Source of the DNA: Micromonospora sp. KC606
GTDB taxonomy: Bacteria > Actinomycetota > Actinomycetes > Mycobacteriales > Micromonosporaceae
Direction of reading: 5' to 3'
DNA length: 64,000 nt
Assembly (NCBI RefSeq): GCF_004348675.1
Contig: NZ_SMKN01000004.1
Span: 29,545-93,544, forward strand
Positions 8,051 to 16,421 of this stretch are shown here, in pieces. The notes beneath the pieces are model-generated. The model was given only the letters and a program-made list of their open reading frames with translations, had not been told where the DNA came from and did no database searches. Position 1 is the stretch's first letter. Every line of letters starts with the position of its first letter. A program made the translations under genes and the position numbers.

Positions 8051-9058
8051 GTGCCGGAACGCCGTGTCGCGCTGCTCGCCATGCAGCCCTGGGCGCTGCC
8101 CGACCTCTTCCCGCCGGACCTGCTGAACCGGCTGCGGGCACTGGTGCGGCTCCCGTCGGACACCGCCCTCACGTCGTTCCAGACGGTGGAGGCCACCGCC
8201 GCGCTGCGCGACGTGGACGTCCTGGTGACCGGCTGGGGCTGCCCGCGTATCGACGACGCCGTGCTGGCCGCGGCGCCGCGACTCGGTGCCGTCATCCACG
8301 CCGCCGGCTCGGTGAAGGGACACGTCGACCCGGTGGTGTTCGCCCGGGGCATCGCCGTCTCGTCGGCCGCGCAGGCGAACGCGGTGCCGGTCGCCGAATA
8401 CACAGTCGCCGCTCTGGTCTTCGGCGCCAAACGGGTGCTTTCCCGCGCCCACTGGTTCGCCCACGACCGCACCGCCGGTGACTGGCGCTCCGGCGCCGAC
8501 ACCGGGCTCTACCGGCGCACGGTCGGAGTCATCGGCGCCTCTCGCACCGGCCGGCTCGTCCTGGATCGGCTGCGGAGCTACGACGTGCGACTACTCCTGG
8601 CCGACCCGTACCTCACCGCCCAACAGGCCCGCGCCCTCGGCGCCGAGCTGGTCGACACCGACGAGCTGTGCCGGCGCGCCGACCTGGTCAGCCTCCACGC
8701 GCCGGCACTGCCACAGACCCGCCACCTGCTCGACGCCCGGCGGCTTGCCCTGCTCCGGGACGGCGCCGTGCTGATCAACACCGGCCGGGGGTCGCTGGTG
8801 GACACCGCCGCCCTCACGGCCCACTGCGTCACGGGCCGCATCGAGGCCGTGCTCGACGTCACCGACCCCGAACCGCTGCCGATCGACCATCCGCTCCTGC
8901 GCCTACCCAACGTGCTGGTCACCCCGCACCTGGCCGGATCGCAGGGACACGAGCTGCGGCGCGTGGGCGAGTTCGCGGTGGCAGAGGTCGGGCGCCTGGT
9001 CCGCGGCGAGCCGCTGCTCGGCACCATCCACAGCGCGGATCTGCACCGAATCGCGTAG
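8051..9058 (+). CDS. D-2-hydroxyacid dehydrogenase family protein
   Basis: A 335-residue NAD(P)-dependent oxidoreductase. The nucleotide-binding fold is marked by GVIGASRTGR (about residues 157-166). The substrate Arg lies in NTGRGSLVD, the Glu/Asp position in VLDVTDPEPLP, and the catalytic His in VTPHLAGS. GTG 8051 lies about 8 bases after GGAGG. The gene is divergent from the importer and has a perfect copy of the LacI operator, so it probably reduces or oxidises a sugar-acid intermediate made from RG-I. The precise substrate cannot be read from sequence. Confidence 0.85.
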   Translation: MPERRVALLAMQPWALPDLFPPDLLNRLRALVRLPSDTALTSFQTVEATAALRDVDVLVTGWGCPRIDDAVLAAAPRLGAVIHAAGSVKGHVDPVVFARGIAVSSAAQANAVPVAEYTVAALVFGAKRVLSRAHWFAHDRTAGDWRSGADTGLYRRTVGVIGASRTGRLVLDRLRSYDVRLLLADPYLTAQQARALGAELVDTDELCRRADLVSLHAPALPQTRHLLDARRLALLRDGAVLINTGRGSLVDTAALTAHCVTGRIEAVLDVTDPEPLPIDHPLLRLPNVLVTPHLAGSQGHELRRVGEFAVAEVGRLVRGEPLLGTIHSADLHRIA

Positions 9059-9420
9059 CCAGGCGATTCCGCCGGGTTCCCGCGCGCCGACAGCTTTGCA
9101 AGGTCGCCCTCGGCCACATAGGTCAAGGGCAGTCCGCTCCTCGTCGAGCATCTGCCCTCGATGTCCTCGGGTGCGCTGCTCAACCACGCGAGAGTCGTCG
9201 GTTGTCATTCGTCAGTGCTCGGCAATAAACCCCGGGTCTCCGCAAGTGTTACTGACCGAACGGTGGATGCAGCGGGGCCAGCCCATCACCGCGCAGACTC
9301 CTCGTGGCGGGGACGATTGGCTGTGCCCAGCCACGCACGAATGGACGTGTCCAGCGGCGACAAGGCCACCGACGAGGTCTTGGCCTGGCAGTGAAGGCCC
9401 GCCACGCCTACTGCGCTGAT
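9059..9420. other. Gap without a recognisable gene
   Basis: A 362-base gap between the dehydrogenase and the convergent sulfotransferase. Short frames exist on both strands but none resembles a family I know or has a convincing ribosome-binding site. I see no clear terminator hairpin. Confidence 0.4.
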
Positions 9421-10311
9421 CTATGGCTGCCGATGCAGCCACGCCAAGAGGTCTGGTGGGGCCAGCTGCGCAGTGCGTTCGTGGTAGCTGTTGAGCTCCT
9501 CGGCACTGAGCACGTCGCGGCCGGCACCCGAGCGGCCCGCGCGGAAGAAGGCGCGATGGTCTTTGAGCACGCCACCGCTGTCCGGTGCCAGATCGCTGGC
9601 CCGCTGCCTCATCCGGTCGAAGCTGGCGGCCCGCACCAGCTCCGGCCACAGGCCGGCGGGCACACCGATGTCCAGCCAGGCCGCGATGCGCTGCATCTCG
9701 GCACCCAGGTCGCTACGCAGGTCGTCATAGTGCACCAGCAGTACGTTCGGCTCATGACGGCGTTGCCAGGCGTCCCGCAGGTGCCACATCACGCCGGGCA
9801 GCGAGTCCAGCGCCTGGCGCGGATCGGGGTCGCCTGCGATCCAGTCCAGCAGCCACGGATGCAGTGGCCTCCGCACCGGTTCCGGTTCGCTTGGCGGCGG
9901 CGCGCCGGTGAGCTGACGCAGGCGGCCACGGTCGATGTTGTCGCCCTGGTGGTACAGCGACACGGCCATGTCCAGAGGGTGGCGCGCCACCACGATGAAT
10001 GCCACTCGCGCGTCGAACGGTACACCGTCGAGCGGGGTGTGGGTCTTGATGAAGCGTCGATGCTGCTGGGCCGCGAGATGGTCGTAGACCTGCTGCTGAG
10101 GAACGACCAGCCAGTCCAGCCAAGGCGACAGGTGCGGCAGTGCCGCTGGCAGGTCGGCGGTCCGAAGGACCAGCAGGGCGCAGATCATCTGCATCCAGGT
10201 GGTGCCGCTCTTGGAGCGGGTGCTGATAACGATGTCGCCGGGCCGGAACGCGAAGTCGAGCCAACGGGCGCTGTCCTCGTCGGCGGAGCGATAACGCACT
10301 GGGGTAGGCAT
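9421..10311 (-). CDS. Sulfotransferase domain protein, PAPS-dependent
   Basis: A 296-residue cytosolic sulfotransferase of the Sulfotransfer_1 type, transferring sulfate from PAPS to a hydroxyl or amine. The 5'-phosphosulfate loop is STRSKSGTTWMQM (about residues 31-43). The 3'-phosphate-binding motif is VARHPLDMAVSLYHQ. A catalytic-His candidate lies in RRFIKTHTPLDGVPF. The chosen ATG 10311 places the PAPS loop where it usually lies; a longer in-frame extension to 10776 is low-complexity and not credible. It stands alone with no sulfate-activation genes nearby, so the acceptor is unknown. A natural-product or lipid acceptor is possible but unsupported. Confidence 0.85.
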   Translation of the reverse strand: MPTPVRYRSADEDSARWLDFAFRPGDIVISTRSKSGTTWMQMICALLVLRTADLPAALPHLSPWLDWLVVPQQQVYDHLAAQQHRRFIKTHTPLDGVPFDARVAFIVVARHPLDMAVSLYHQGDNIDRGRLRQLTGAPPPSEPEPVRRPLHPWLLDWIAGDPDPRQALDSLPGVMWHLRDAWQRRHEPNVLLVHYDDLRSDLGAEMQRIAAWLDIGVPAGLWPELVRAASFDRMRQRASDLAPDSGGVLKDHRAFFRAGRSGAGRDVLSAEELNSYHERTAQLAPPDLLAWLHRQP

Positions 10312-10426
10312 TTCCAGCAGCCTAGAGAGTCGACACAACAGGCACCGCTCAATATCCGCCTGCCGAAAATCAGCGCCATCGGTCGCGAGTCCGGCTAGCG
10401 TCCGGGCGGGTCGCTCGCGGCCATCC

Positions 10427-10557
10427 GGGCAGACCGGCGACACCCCCATCCAGCGCCGCCTCGCCGGACGCGACCTGCTCAACGAGTGGACCGCCCCGAT
10501 CGGCTCCGCCGTCTTCGCGATCCCGCCCGGCTGCCCCGAGGGCGGCTGGATCGGCGT
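10427..10557 (+). pseudogene. DyP-type peroxidase, C-terminal remnant
   Basis: A plus-strand frame encodes TPIQRRLAGRDLLNEWTAPI followed by GSAVFAIPPGCPEGGWIG. This is very close to the C-terminus of actinobacterial DyP-type (EfeB-like) heme peroxidases as I remember them. No start codon, heme-binding region or catalytic Asp precedes it, and the frame reads on past the expected stop. It is a leftover from a deletion next to the sulfotransferase, abutting the 3' end of cbiO. Confidence 0.65.
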
Positions 10558-10582
10558 GCTCGGGTGGTGCCGGTGCCGGTGG

Positions 10583-11425
10583 TCAGGTTGCCCGCTCCGG
10601 TTCGCCGGTGAGCAGTGCGGCGAGTTCGGCGGCGGTACGGGGCCGGCTTCCGGCCAGGCCGGGGGTCCGGTCGAGGAGCCGGTGCACCAGGGGGGCCCAG
10701 GCGGGCGACAGGTACGCCGCTGCGAGCAGGCCCGGGTCGGCCAGTCCTTCGGCTGCCGGCACGGTGCGCACACCACCGCCGGTGACCACAGCCACCGTGT
10801 CCGCCCAGCGGAAGGCGAGGTCGACGTCGTGGGTGGACAGCACCACCGTCGTGCCGCCGGCGTACAGGTCGTCCAGGGTGCGCAACAACTCCTCCACGCC
10901 GACCGGATCGAGCCCGGCGGTCGGCTCGTCGAGGATGAGCAGCCGGGGTCGCATCGCGACCGCGCCGGCGATGGCCACCCGCTTGCGCTGGCCGTAGGAG
11001 AGCAGGTGGGTGGGGCGGTCGGCGACCGAGGTCACGCCGAGCGCCGCGAGCGCCTGGTCGCAGCGCTGCCGGACCTGTTCGGGGGGCAGCCCGAGGTTGA
11101 CCGGTCCGAAGGAGACGTCCTGCCGGACACTGGCGGAGAAGAGCTGGTCGTCCGGGTCCTGCACCACCAGTTGCACCTGCTGGCGGACCGCCCGCAGGCC
11201 GGCCCGCGTGTGCCGCACCCGGCTGCCGGCGACGGCGACATGGCCGGAGCGGGGCGTCAACGAACCGGCCGCCAGCCGGAACAGGGTCGTCTTGCCGCCG
11301 CCGTTGGGCCCGACCACGGCCAGCCGCCGGCCCGCCTCGACGCGGAAATCGGCGCCGGTCAGGACCGGTCGGTCCGGCTGGTAGGCGAAGTGCACCCCGG
11401 AGAACTCCAGCAGCGGGCCGGTCAC
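10583..11425 (-). CDS. cbiO: Cobalt ECF importer ATPase CbiO
   Basis: A 280-residue ABC ATPase that energises cobalt uptake. Walker A is GPNGGGKTT, the signature motif is LSYGQRKRVAIAGAVA, Walker B is LLILDEPTAGLD, and the switch His lies in LSTHDVDLA. GTG 11425 overlaps the cbiQ stop (GTGA). It is the last gene of cbiMNQO on the minus strand, behind a cobalamin riboswitch, so expression should fall when B12 is plentiful. Confidence 0.92.
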   Translation of the reverse strand: MTGPLLEFSGVHFAYQPDRPVLTGADFRVEAGRRLAVVGPNGGGKTTLFRLAAGSLTPRSGHVAVAGSRVRHTRAGLRAVRQQVQLVVQDPDDQLFSASVRQDVSFGPVNLGLPPEQVRQRCDQALAALGVTSVADRPTHLLSYGQRKRVAIAGAVAMRPRLLILDEPTAGLDPVGVEELLRTLDDLYAGGTTVVLSTHDVDLAFRWADTVAVVTGGGVRTVPAAEGLADPGLLAAAYLSPAWAPLVHRLLDRTPGLAGSRPRTAAELAALLTGEPERAT

Positions 11426-12165
11426 GAGGCTGCCCTTACAAGGACGGTGGCAGCGACGATCGTCACCAGCAACCCCACGGTCGACGCCACGAACGACGGC
11501 GACACCCGCAGCGCCTCCACCTGCACCGCGAGCGATCCGGTGTAGCCCCGCAACGCCACCCCCTCCTCCAGCCTGCGCGCCCGGTGGAAGGCCCGGACGA
11601 ACACCGCGCCCGCCTGCCCGGCAAGCGACCGGTAGGCGGTGTGCCAGGTCCGGAACCCGAGCCGCGCCGCCTGCGCCTCGCGGACCGCACGCGCGCTGTC
11701 CATGAGCAGGAACAGCATCCGGTACGTCAGCGCGGCGACCTCGGTGACCGCCGGGGGGATCCCCAGCCGGTGCAGCCGGGGCAGCACGTCGGACAGCGGC
11801 GTGGTGGCGCTGAACAGCAGCAGGCAGGCCAGCGCCGCCACCGACCGGCCGGCGGTCTGCGCCGCCAGCGCGGGACCGGCCGGATCGACGGACAACCGCG
11901 CCGGCGCCGGCATCGTCACCAACAGCGGCACCGTCGAGGTCGCCACGAACAGCAGCGGCACCCGTGCCGCCCGCAGCACCACGGCCGGCGACACCCGGGC
12001 GGGCCCGACCAGCAGCACCGCGGCCACCGCGCCGGACAGCGCCGCGCCCGGCCACGGGGGCAGACTCACCGCGCAGACCAGCAGCCCGAGGGCCAGTAAC
12101 GCCTTCTCGGCCGGGTGCCGCGAACGCCACCGTCCGGTGTGCGCCGCGACGTCGAGGGCGAACAT
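11422..12165 (-). CDS. cbiQ: Cobalt ECF importer transmembrane protein CbiQ
   Basis: A 247-residue membrane protein, the T component of the cobalt importer. It has several hydrophobic segments and the coupling-helix region ARAVREAQAARLGFRTW, then FVRAFHRARRLEEGVALRGYTG; Ala-Arg-Gly-type motifs like these contact the ATPase in this family. It begins directly after the cbiN stop with no gap and overlaps cbiO by four bases. Confidence 0.9.
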   Translation of the reverse strand: MFALDVAAHTGRWRSRHPAEKALLALGLLVCAVSLPPWPGAALSGAVAAVLLVGPARVSPAVVLRAARVPLLFVATSTVPLLVTMPAPARLSVDPAGPALAAQTAGRSVAALACLLLFSATTPLSDVLPRLHRLGIPPAVTEVAALTYRMLFLLMDSARAVREAQAARLGFRTWHTAYRSLAGQAGAVFVRAFHRARRLEEGVALRGYTGSLAVQVEALRVSPSFVASTVGLLVTIVAATVLVRAAS

Positions 12166-12486
12166 CTACTCGCGGGGCTGCTCGGCTGCGGCGTCCCGCT
12201 GCCGCTGCCGGGTCCGGGCAACTCCGAAGTAGTAGCCGAGGAACCCCGCGCCCAGCGCGGCCTGGAGCGCGAACAGCGCCGACTCCACCTCGCCCGACGG
12301 GGGTTCGTAGATCGGGGCGAACCAGGGCTCGTAGTCCGGGTGGTCGTCCACGATGGCCTGCTCGGCGAGCGCGTCCGACCCGGCGAAGGGTTCCTTCCCC
12401 GCTCCGAGTCCGAGCGCCAGCGGCGTCACCGCCAGGGCAAGCACCGCCAGCAGCAGCAGAACGTTGACCCGGGAGAAGCGCTTCAT
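12166..12486 (-). CDS. cbiN: Cobalt ECF importer auxiliary protein CbiN
   Basis: A 106-residue protein with two membrane helices flanking an extracytoplasmic loop. The loop carries the family signature [12 protein letters not shown] and [35 protein letters not shown]. CbiN assists metal loading into CbiM. ATG 12486 overlaps the cbiM stop by four bases. Confidence 0.92.
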   Translation of the reverse strand: MKRFSRVNVLLLLAVLALAVTPLALGLGAGKEPFAGSDALAEQAIVDDHPDYEPWFAPIYEPPSGEVESALFALQAALGAGFLGYYFGVARTRQRQRDAAAEQPRE

Positions 12487-13166
12487 GCCCGCACCTCGTC
12501 CGTCGGCCTCGACAGCACACCGAGCCGGCGCAGGTCGTCTCCGCTGGTACGGGTCAGCAGGCGGATCACCAGCACCGACAGCAGCCCCTCACTGACGGCC
12601 AACGGGAGCTGGGTCACGGCGAAGATCCCGCCGAACTTCGCCAGCGCGCCGGCGAACCCGGTCGACGGGTCCGGGAACGCCAGTGCCAGCTGGGCGCTGG
12701 TGACGCAGTAGGTGGCCAAATCGCCGAGCGCAGCGGCGGCGAAGACCGCGACGTCCAGACCGCCGCCGGCCCGGCGGATCAGCGCGTAGAGCCCGTACGC
12801 CACCCAGGGCCCGACGACCGCCATCGAGAAGACGTTGGCGCCGAGGGTGCTCAGCCCGCCGTGGGCCAGCAGCACCGCCTGGAACAGCAGCACGATGCCG
12901 CCCAGCACGCTCATCACCGGTGGTCGGAACAGCACCGCCCCCAACCCGGTGCCGGTCGGGTGCGAGCATGAGCCCGTCACCGACGGGATCTTCAAGGCGG
13001 ACAGCACGAACGTGAACGCGCCCGCCGCTCCGAGCAGCAGTTTCGTCTCCGGATCCTGCCGGACCTGCCGGACCAGGGCCCGGCTGCCGTGGACAACGAA
13101 CGGTGCGGACACCGCGAACCACGCCGCGGCCTGCACCGGGGGTAGATACCCCTCGGCGATATGCAT
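12483..13166 (-). CDS. cbiM: Cobalt ECF importer substrate-specificity protein CbiM
   Basis: A 227-residue membrane protein that binds Co(II). The N-terminus MHIAEGYLP matches the invariant metal-binding start of CbiM/NikM, where the amino-terminal Met-His segment helps coordinate the metal; this fixes the start at ATG 13166 rather than an upstream in-frame codon. The conserved segments [22 protein letters not shown] and [14 protein letters not shown] follow. It is the first gene of cbiMNQO, directly downstream of a cobalamin riboswitch. Confidence 0.95.
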   Translation of the reverse strand: MHIAEGYLPPVQAAAWFAVSAPFVVHGSRALVRQVRQDPETKLLLGAAGAFTFVLSALKIPSVTGSCSHPTGTGLGAVLFRPPVMSVLGGIVLLFQAVLLAHGGLSTLGANVFSMAVVGPWVAYGLYALIRRAGGGLDVAVFAAAALGDLATYCVTSAQLALAFPDPSTGFAGALAKFGGIFAVTQLPLAVSEGLLSVLVIRLLTRTSGDDLRRLGVLSRPTDEVRA

Positions 13167-13207
13167 CGACGACCTTCCTCTCCAGCACCTCGTGGATGAG
13201 ATCACCT

Positions 13208-13365
13208 GTCAAGGCCGGTCTCCTGGCTTCCGGATCAACGCTCGCTCCGGCCTTCCCAGGCCCGGATGGGCCCAGTGGCGTCGTCGGAGATCGCTACCCG
13301 GTCACAGTGGCGAGGGCCGCGCCGGTTCCTCACCGGCTTCCCGTGCACCTTGACGGCGAGAGGCT
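13208..13365 (-). promoter_or_regulatory. Cobalamin riboswitch controlling cbiMNQO
   Basis: On the minus strand the leader reads, in order, an ACGGGAAGCCGGTG core, CCTCGCCACTGTGACCGGG, GGGCCTGGGAAGGCCGG, and the B12 box GAAGCCAGGAGACCGGCC ending near 13209. These are the hallmark blocks of an adenosylcobalamin-type riboswitch in the expected order. The element ends about 40 bases before the cbiM start, so it could act on transcription or on access to the ribosome-binding site. Expected effect: B12 binding switches cobalt uptake off. Confidence 0.93.
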
Positions 13366-13653
13366 ATCGGGCGGTCATCCCCGGGGCAAGCGGCCATGGT
13401 GATCCCGGGATGCCGCCGCCCGGTGGTGGCCGCCTCGCAGCCCTGATGAGAGCGGGTCGGCGGACCGTCGGAAGCATAGATCTGCCAGGCCCTCGGGACC
13501 GCCAACCGACCGTTCCGGGAGCCGACGGGGACCGGCTGCTGCCCCGCTGTCCCGTCCGGCTGACAGTGGCACCAGGAAGTGCGCCGACCCCGCCTCATCC
13601 TGGGTTGAGACACCCGCGACGCCGACGACCGGTGAGACGAAGCCGACACACCG

Positions 13654-13701
13654 ACACGACATCTGGTGTTGTCTGATCGACGGCGGGGGCATATATGGTG
13701 T
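13654..13701 (+). promoter_or_regulatory. Paired NrdR boxes overlapping the nrdAB promoter
   Basis: Box 1 is ACACGACATCTGGTGT at 13654-13669. Box 2 is GGGGCATATATGGTGT at 13686-13701. They are exactly 32 bases apart (three helical turns), the usual spacing of NrdR boxes. Between and within them lies a good promoter: -35 TTGTCT at 13669-13674, a 17-base spacer, and -10 TATATG at 13692-13697. NrdR, encoded elsewhere, would block RNA polymerase when dATP is high. Box 1 is convincing; the left half of box 2 is degenerate. Confidence 0.65.
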
Positions 13702-13711
13702 CCCACGCAGC

Positions 13712-13903
13712 TGGTTCGGTCGCCCCGGTGGGACGGCCGAGGCAAGAGGGAACCCGGTGCGAGTCCGGGACTGCCCCGCAGCGGTGAGTGGGAACGACCG
13801 CCGTCACCACGCACTGGGCCCCACCGGGCCTGGGAAGCGACGGCCAGTAGGCGACCGGCGACCCCGGTCTGGCCCACGAGTCCGAAGACCTGCCAGCGCG
13901 CCG
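13712..13903 (+). promoter_or_regulatory. Cobalamin riboswitch controlling nrdAB
   Basis: The plus strand carries GGCAAGAGGGAACCCGGTG, then GAGTCCGGGACTGCCCCGC, AGCGGTGAGTGGGAACGACC, CACTGGGCCC, GGGCCTGGGAAGCGACGGCC, and the terminal GAGTCCGAAGACCTGCCAGC. This is the classic block order of a cobalamin riboswitch. It lies between the promoter near 13690 and the nrdA start at 14031. In Streptomyces, a B12 riboswitch is known to shut off class Ia nrdAB when cobalamin allows the B12-dependent class II enzyme to work; the same logic is expected here. Confidence 0.93.
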
Positions 13904-14030
13904 TGCGCGTTCGCGGACGGCGGTCGGAGGTCGCGCGGGACGACCGACGCCAGCACGAGCCTGCCTTGCCGGCGGTCCGTTGGCGTTCTCCCATGCCCGA
14001 AGACCATCGGAGACAGTGCGAGGAGAGGCC

Positions 14031-16421
14031 ATGACGGTCGGGCAGGAAAGGCCGGCGTCCGGTGTGGGCACACCGGAGCAGCGCCGCCAGGTGATGCAGG
14101 TGCGCAAGCGCAACGGCGACAGCGAGCCGGTGGACGTCAACAAGATCGTCAAAGCGGTCGAGCGATGGGTTGCCGACCTGGACGAGGTGGACCCGCTGCG
14201 GGTGGCCACCAAGACGATCAGCGGCCTCTACGACGGGGCGACCACCGCCGAGTTGGACAAGCTGTCGATCCAGACGGCGGCGGAGCTGATCGGCGAGGAG
14301 CCGCAGTACTCGAAGCTGGCGGCGCGGCTGCTGTCCGCGTACGTGGACAAGGAGGTCCGCGGGCAGGGCGTGGCGAGCTTCAGCCAGTCCATCCGGTACG
14401 CCCACGGCCTGGGCCTGATCGGCGACGACACCGCCGCGTTCGTGACCCGCAACGCGCGCAAGCTGGACGACGCCGTGGACCCGACGGCTGACCTGCGGTT
14501 CGAGTACTTCGGGCTGCGCACCGTCGCCGACCGGTACCTGCTGCGCCACCCCGAGTCCCGGCTGGTGGTGGAGACGCCACAGTACTGGCTGCTGCGGGTT
14601 TCCTGCGGCTTGTCCGAGACGCCGGCCGAGGCGATCGGGTTCTACCGGCTGATGTCGTCGCTGGCGTACCTGCCCAGTTCTCCGACGTTGTTCAACTCCG
14701 GCACCCGGCACACCCAGATGTCGTCGTGCTTCCTGGTCGACTCGCCCCGCGACGAACTGGACTCGATCTACGAGCGGTACCACCAGGTGGCGAAGCTGTC
14801 GAAGTTCTCCGGCGGCATCGGCATCTCCTGGTCGCGGATACGCGGTCGGGGCGCGTTGATCCGCGGTACGAACGGCCGGTCCAACGGCATCGTGCCGTTC
14901 CTCAGGACCCTCGACGCCGGCGTCGCGGCGGTCAACCAGGGCGGCCGGCGCAAGGGCGCCGCCTGCGTCTACCTGGAGCCGTGGCACCCGGACATCGAGG
15001 AGTTCCTCGAACTGCGGGACAACACCGGCGAGGAGTCCCGACGTACCCACAACCTGAACCTCGCCAACTGGATCCCGGACGAGTTCATGCGCCGGGTCGA
15101 GGCGGACGGCGACTGGTCGCTCATCGACCCGTCCGACGCGCCGGAGTTGCCCGACCTCTACGGCGAGGAGTTCGACGCCGCCTACCGGGTCGCGGAGAAG
15201 AAGGCCATCCGGACGGTCAAGGCCCGGGACCTGTACGGGCGGATGATGCGCACGCTCGCGCAGACCGGCAACGGGTGGATGACGTTCAAGGACCCGTCGA
15301 ACCGGCTGTCCAACCAGACCGGCGTCCCGGGCAACACGATCCACCTGTCCAACCTGTGCACGGAGATCCTTGAGGTGAACAGCGACACCGAGACCGCGGT
15401 GTGCAACCTCGGCTCGGTCAACCTCGGCGCCCACGTCACCGCCGACGGTGTCGACTGGGAGCGGCTGCGGTCGACGGTCCGCACCGCGGTGCTGTTCCTC
15501 GACCGGGTGATCGACATCAACTACTACCCGGCCGAGCAGGCCGCGGCGTCGAACCCCCGCTGGCGACCGGTCGGGCTCGGCCTGATGGGTTTGCAGGACG
15601 CGTTCTTCGCCCTGCGCCTGCCGTTCGACTCCCCTGCCGCGAAGGAACTGTCCACCCGGGTGCAGGAGGAGATCTTCCTGACCGCCCTGGAGACATCGGC
15701 CGGGCTGGCCGAGCGGTTCGGCCCGCACCCGGCGTACGCCGAGACCCGCGCCGCCCGCGGTGAGCTGCACCCGGACCTGTGGGGCGTCGAACCCACGCAG
15801 CGTGAGCGGTGGACGGCGCTGCGATCGACGATCGCGGCACACGGCCTGCGCAACTCACTGCTGGTCGCGATCGCCCCGACCGCGACGATCGCCTCGATCG
15901 CCGGCTGCTACGAGTGCATCGAGCCGCAGGTGTCCAACCTGTTCAAGCGCGAGACGATGTCCGGCGAGTTCCTCCAGATCAACACGTATCTGGTCGGTGA
16001 GCTGAAGGCGCGCGGGCTGTGGACGCCGGCGATCCGGGACCAGATCAAGCGCGCCGAGGGGTCGGTGCGGGGAATCGCTGACCTGCCAGCCGACGTGCGG
16101 GAACTGTTCCGCACCGCGTGGGAACTTCCCCAGCGGGCGCTCATCGACCTCGCCGCCGCCCGCGCGCCGTACGTCGACCAGTCGCAGTCGCTGAACCTGT
16201 TCCTGGGCGCGCCGACCATCGGCAAGCTGTCGTCGATGTACCTCTATGCCTGGAAGTCCGGGCTGAAGACCACCTACTACCTGCGTTCGCGTCCCGCGAC
16301 GCGAATCCAGCAGGCCACCGTCGCGGTCGCCCCGGCACTCGAGCCGCTCGTCGCCGCCGGCGACGACGAGGCGCTGGCCTGTTCCCTGGAAAACCCCGAG
16401 AGCTGCGAGGCCTGCCAGTGA
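14031..16421 (+). CDS. nrdA: Class Ia ribonucleoside-diphosphate reductase, alpha subunit
   Basis: A 796-residue catalytic subunit that reduces ribonucleotides to deoxyribonucleotides. An ATP-cone is at the N-terminus (QVRKRNGDSEPVDVNKIVKAVERW). Active-site cysteines are Cys233 (QMSSCFL), the thiyl-radical Cys443 (NLCTEI) and Cys458 (AVCNLGSVNL). The C-terminal shuttle pair is CEAC (792-795). Radical-transfer region motifs such as AIAPTATIASIAGC are present. ATG 14031 follows AGGAGAGG at ideal spacing. It is coupled to nrdB by a GTGA overlap and is regulated by a B12 riboswitch and NrdR boxes upstream. Confidence 0.96.
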   Translation: MTVGQERPASGVGTPEQRRQVMQVRKRNGDSEPVDVNKIVKAVERWVADLDEVDPLRVATKTISGLYDGATTAELDKLSIQTAAELIGEEPQYSKLAARLLSAYVDKEVRGQGVASFSQSIRYAHGLGLIGDDTAAFVTRNARKLDDAVDPTADLRFEYFGLRTVADRYLLRHPESRLVVETPQYWLLRVSCGLSETPAEAIGFYRLMSSLAYLPSSPTLFNSGTRHTQMSSCFLVDSPRDELDSIYERYHQVAKLSKFSGGIGISWSRIRGRGALIRGTNGRSNGIVPFLRTLDAGVAAVNQGGRRKGAACVYLEPWHPDIEEFLELRDNTGEESRRTHNLNLANWIPDEFMRRVEADGDWSLIDPSDAPELPDLYGEEFDAAYRVAEKKAIRTVKARDLYGRMMRTLAQTGNGWMTFKDPSNRLSNQTGVPGNTIHLSNLCTEILEVNSDTETAVCNLGSVNLGAHVTADGVDWERLRSTVRTAVLFLDRVIDINYYPAEQAAASNPRWRPVGLGLMGLQDAFFALRLPFDSPAAKELSTRVQEEIFLTALETSAGLAERFGPHPAYAETRAARGELHPDLWGVEPTQRERWTALRSTIAAHGLRNSLLVAIAPTATIASIAGCYECIEPQVSNLFKRETMSGEFLQINTYLVGELKARGLWTPAIRDQIKRAEGSVRGIADLPADVRELFRTAWELPQRALIDLAAARAPYVDQSQSLNLFLGAPTIGKLSSMYLYAWKSGLKTTYYLRSRPATRIQQATVAVAPALEPLVAAGDDEALACSLENPESCEACQ

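Noticed and set aside
10312..10776. Upstream extension of the sulfotransferase by 155 codons
   Set aside because: The added sequence is Arg/Pro-rich, covers the DyP remnant in antisense, and would displace the PAPS loop from its normal N-terminal position.
13480..13600. A third cobalamin riboswitch on the minus strand (TGCCACTGTCAGCC, then GGGCCTGGCAG)
   Set aside because: Only two loose similarities are present; the GGGAA core and the CCAGGAGACC B12 box are missing, and no gene follows.
13375..13692. Minus-strand 105-codon frame between the riboswitches
   Set aside because: It overlaps the nrdAB promoter and NrdR boxes in antisense, has no domain, and would read into the cbiMNQO riboswitch.
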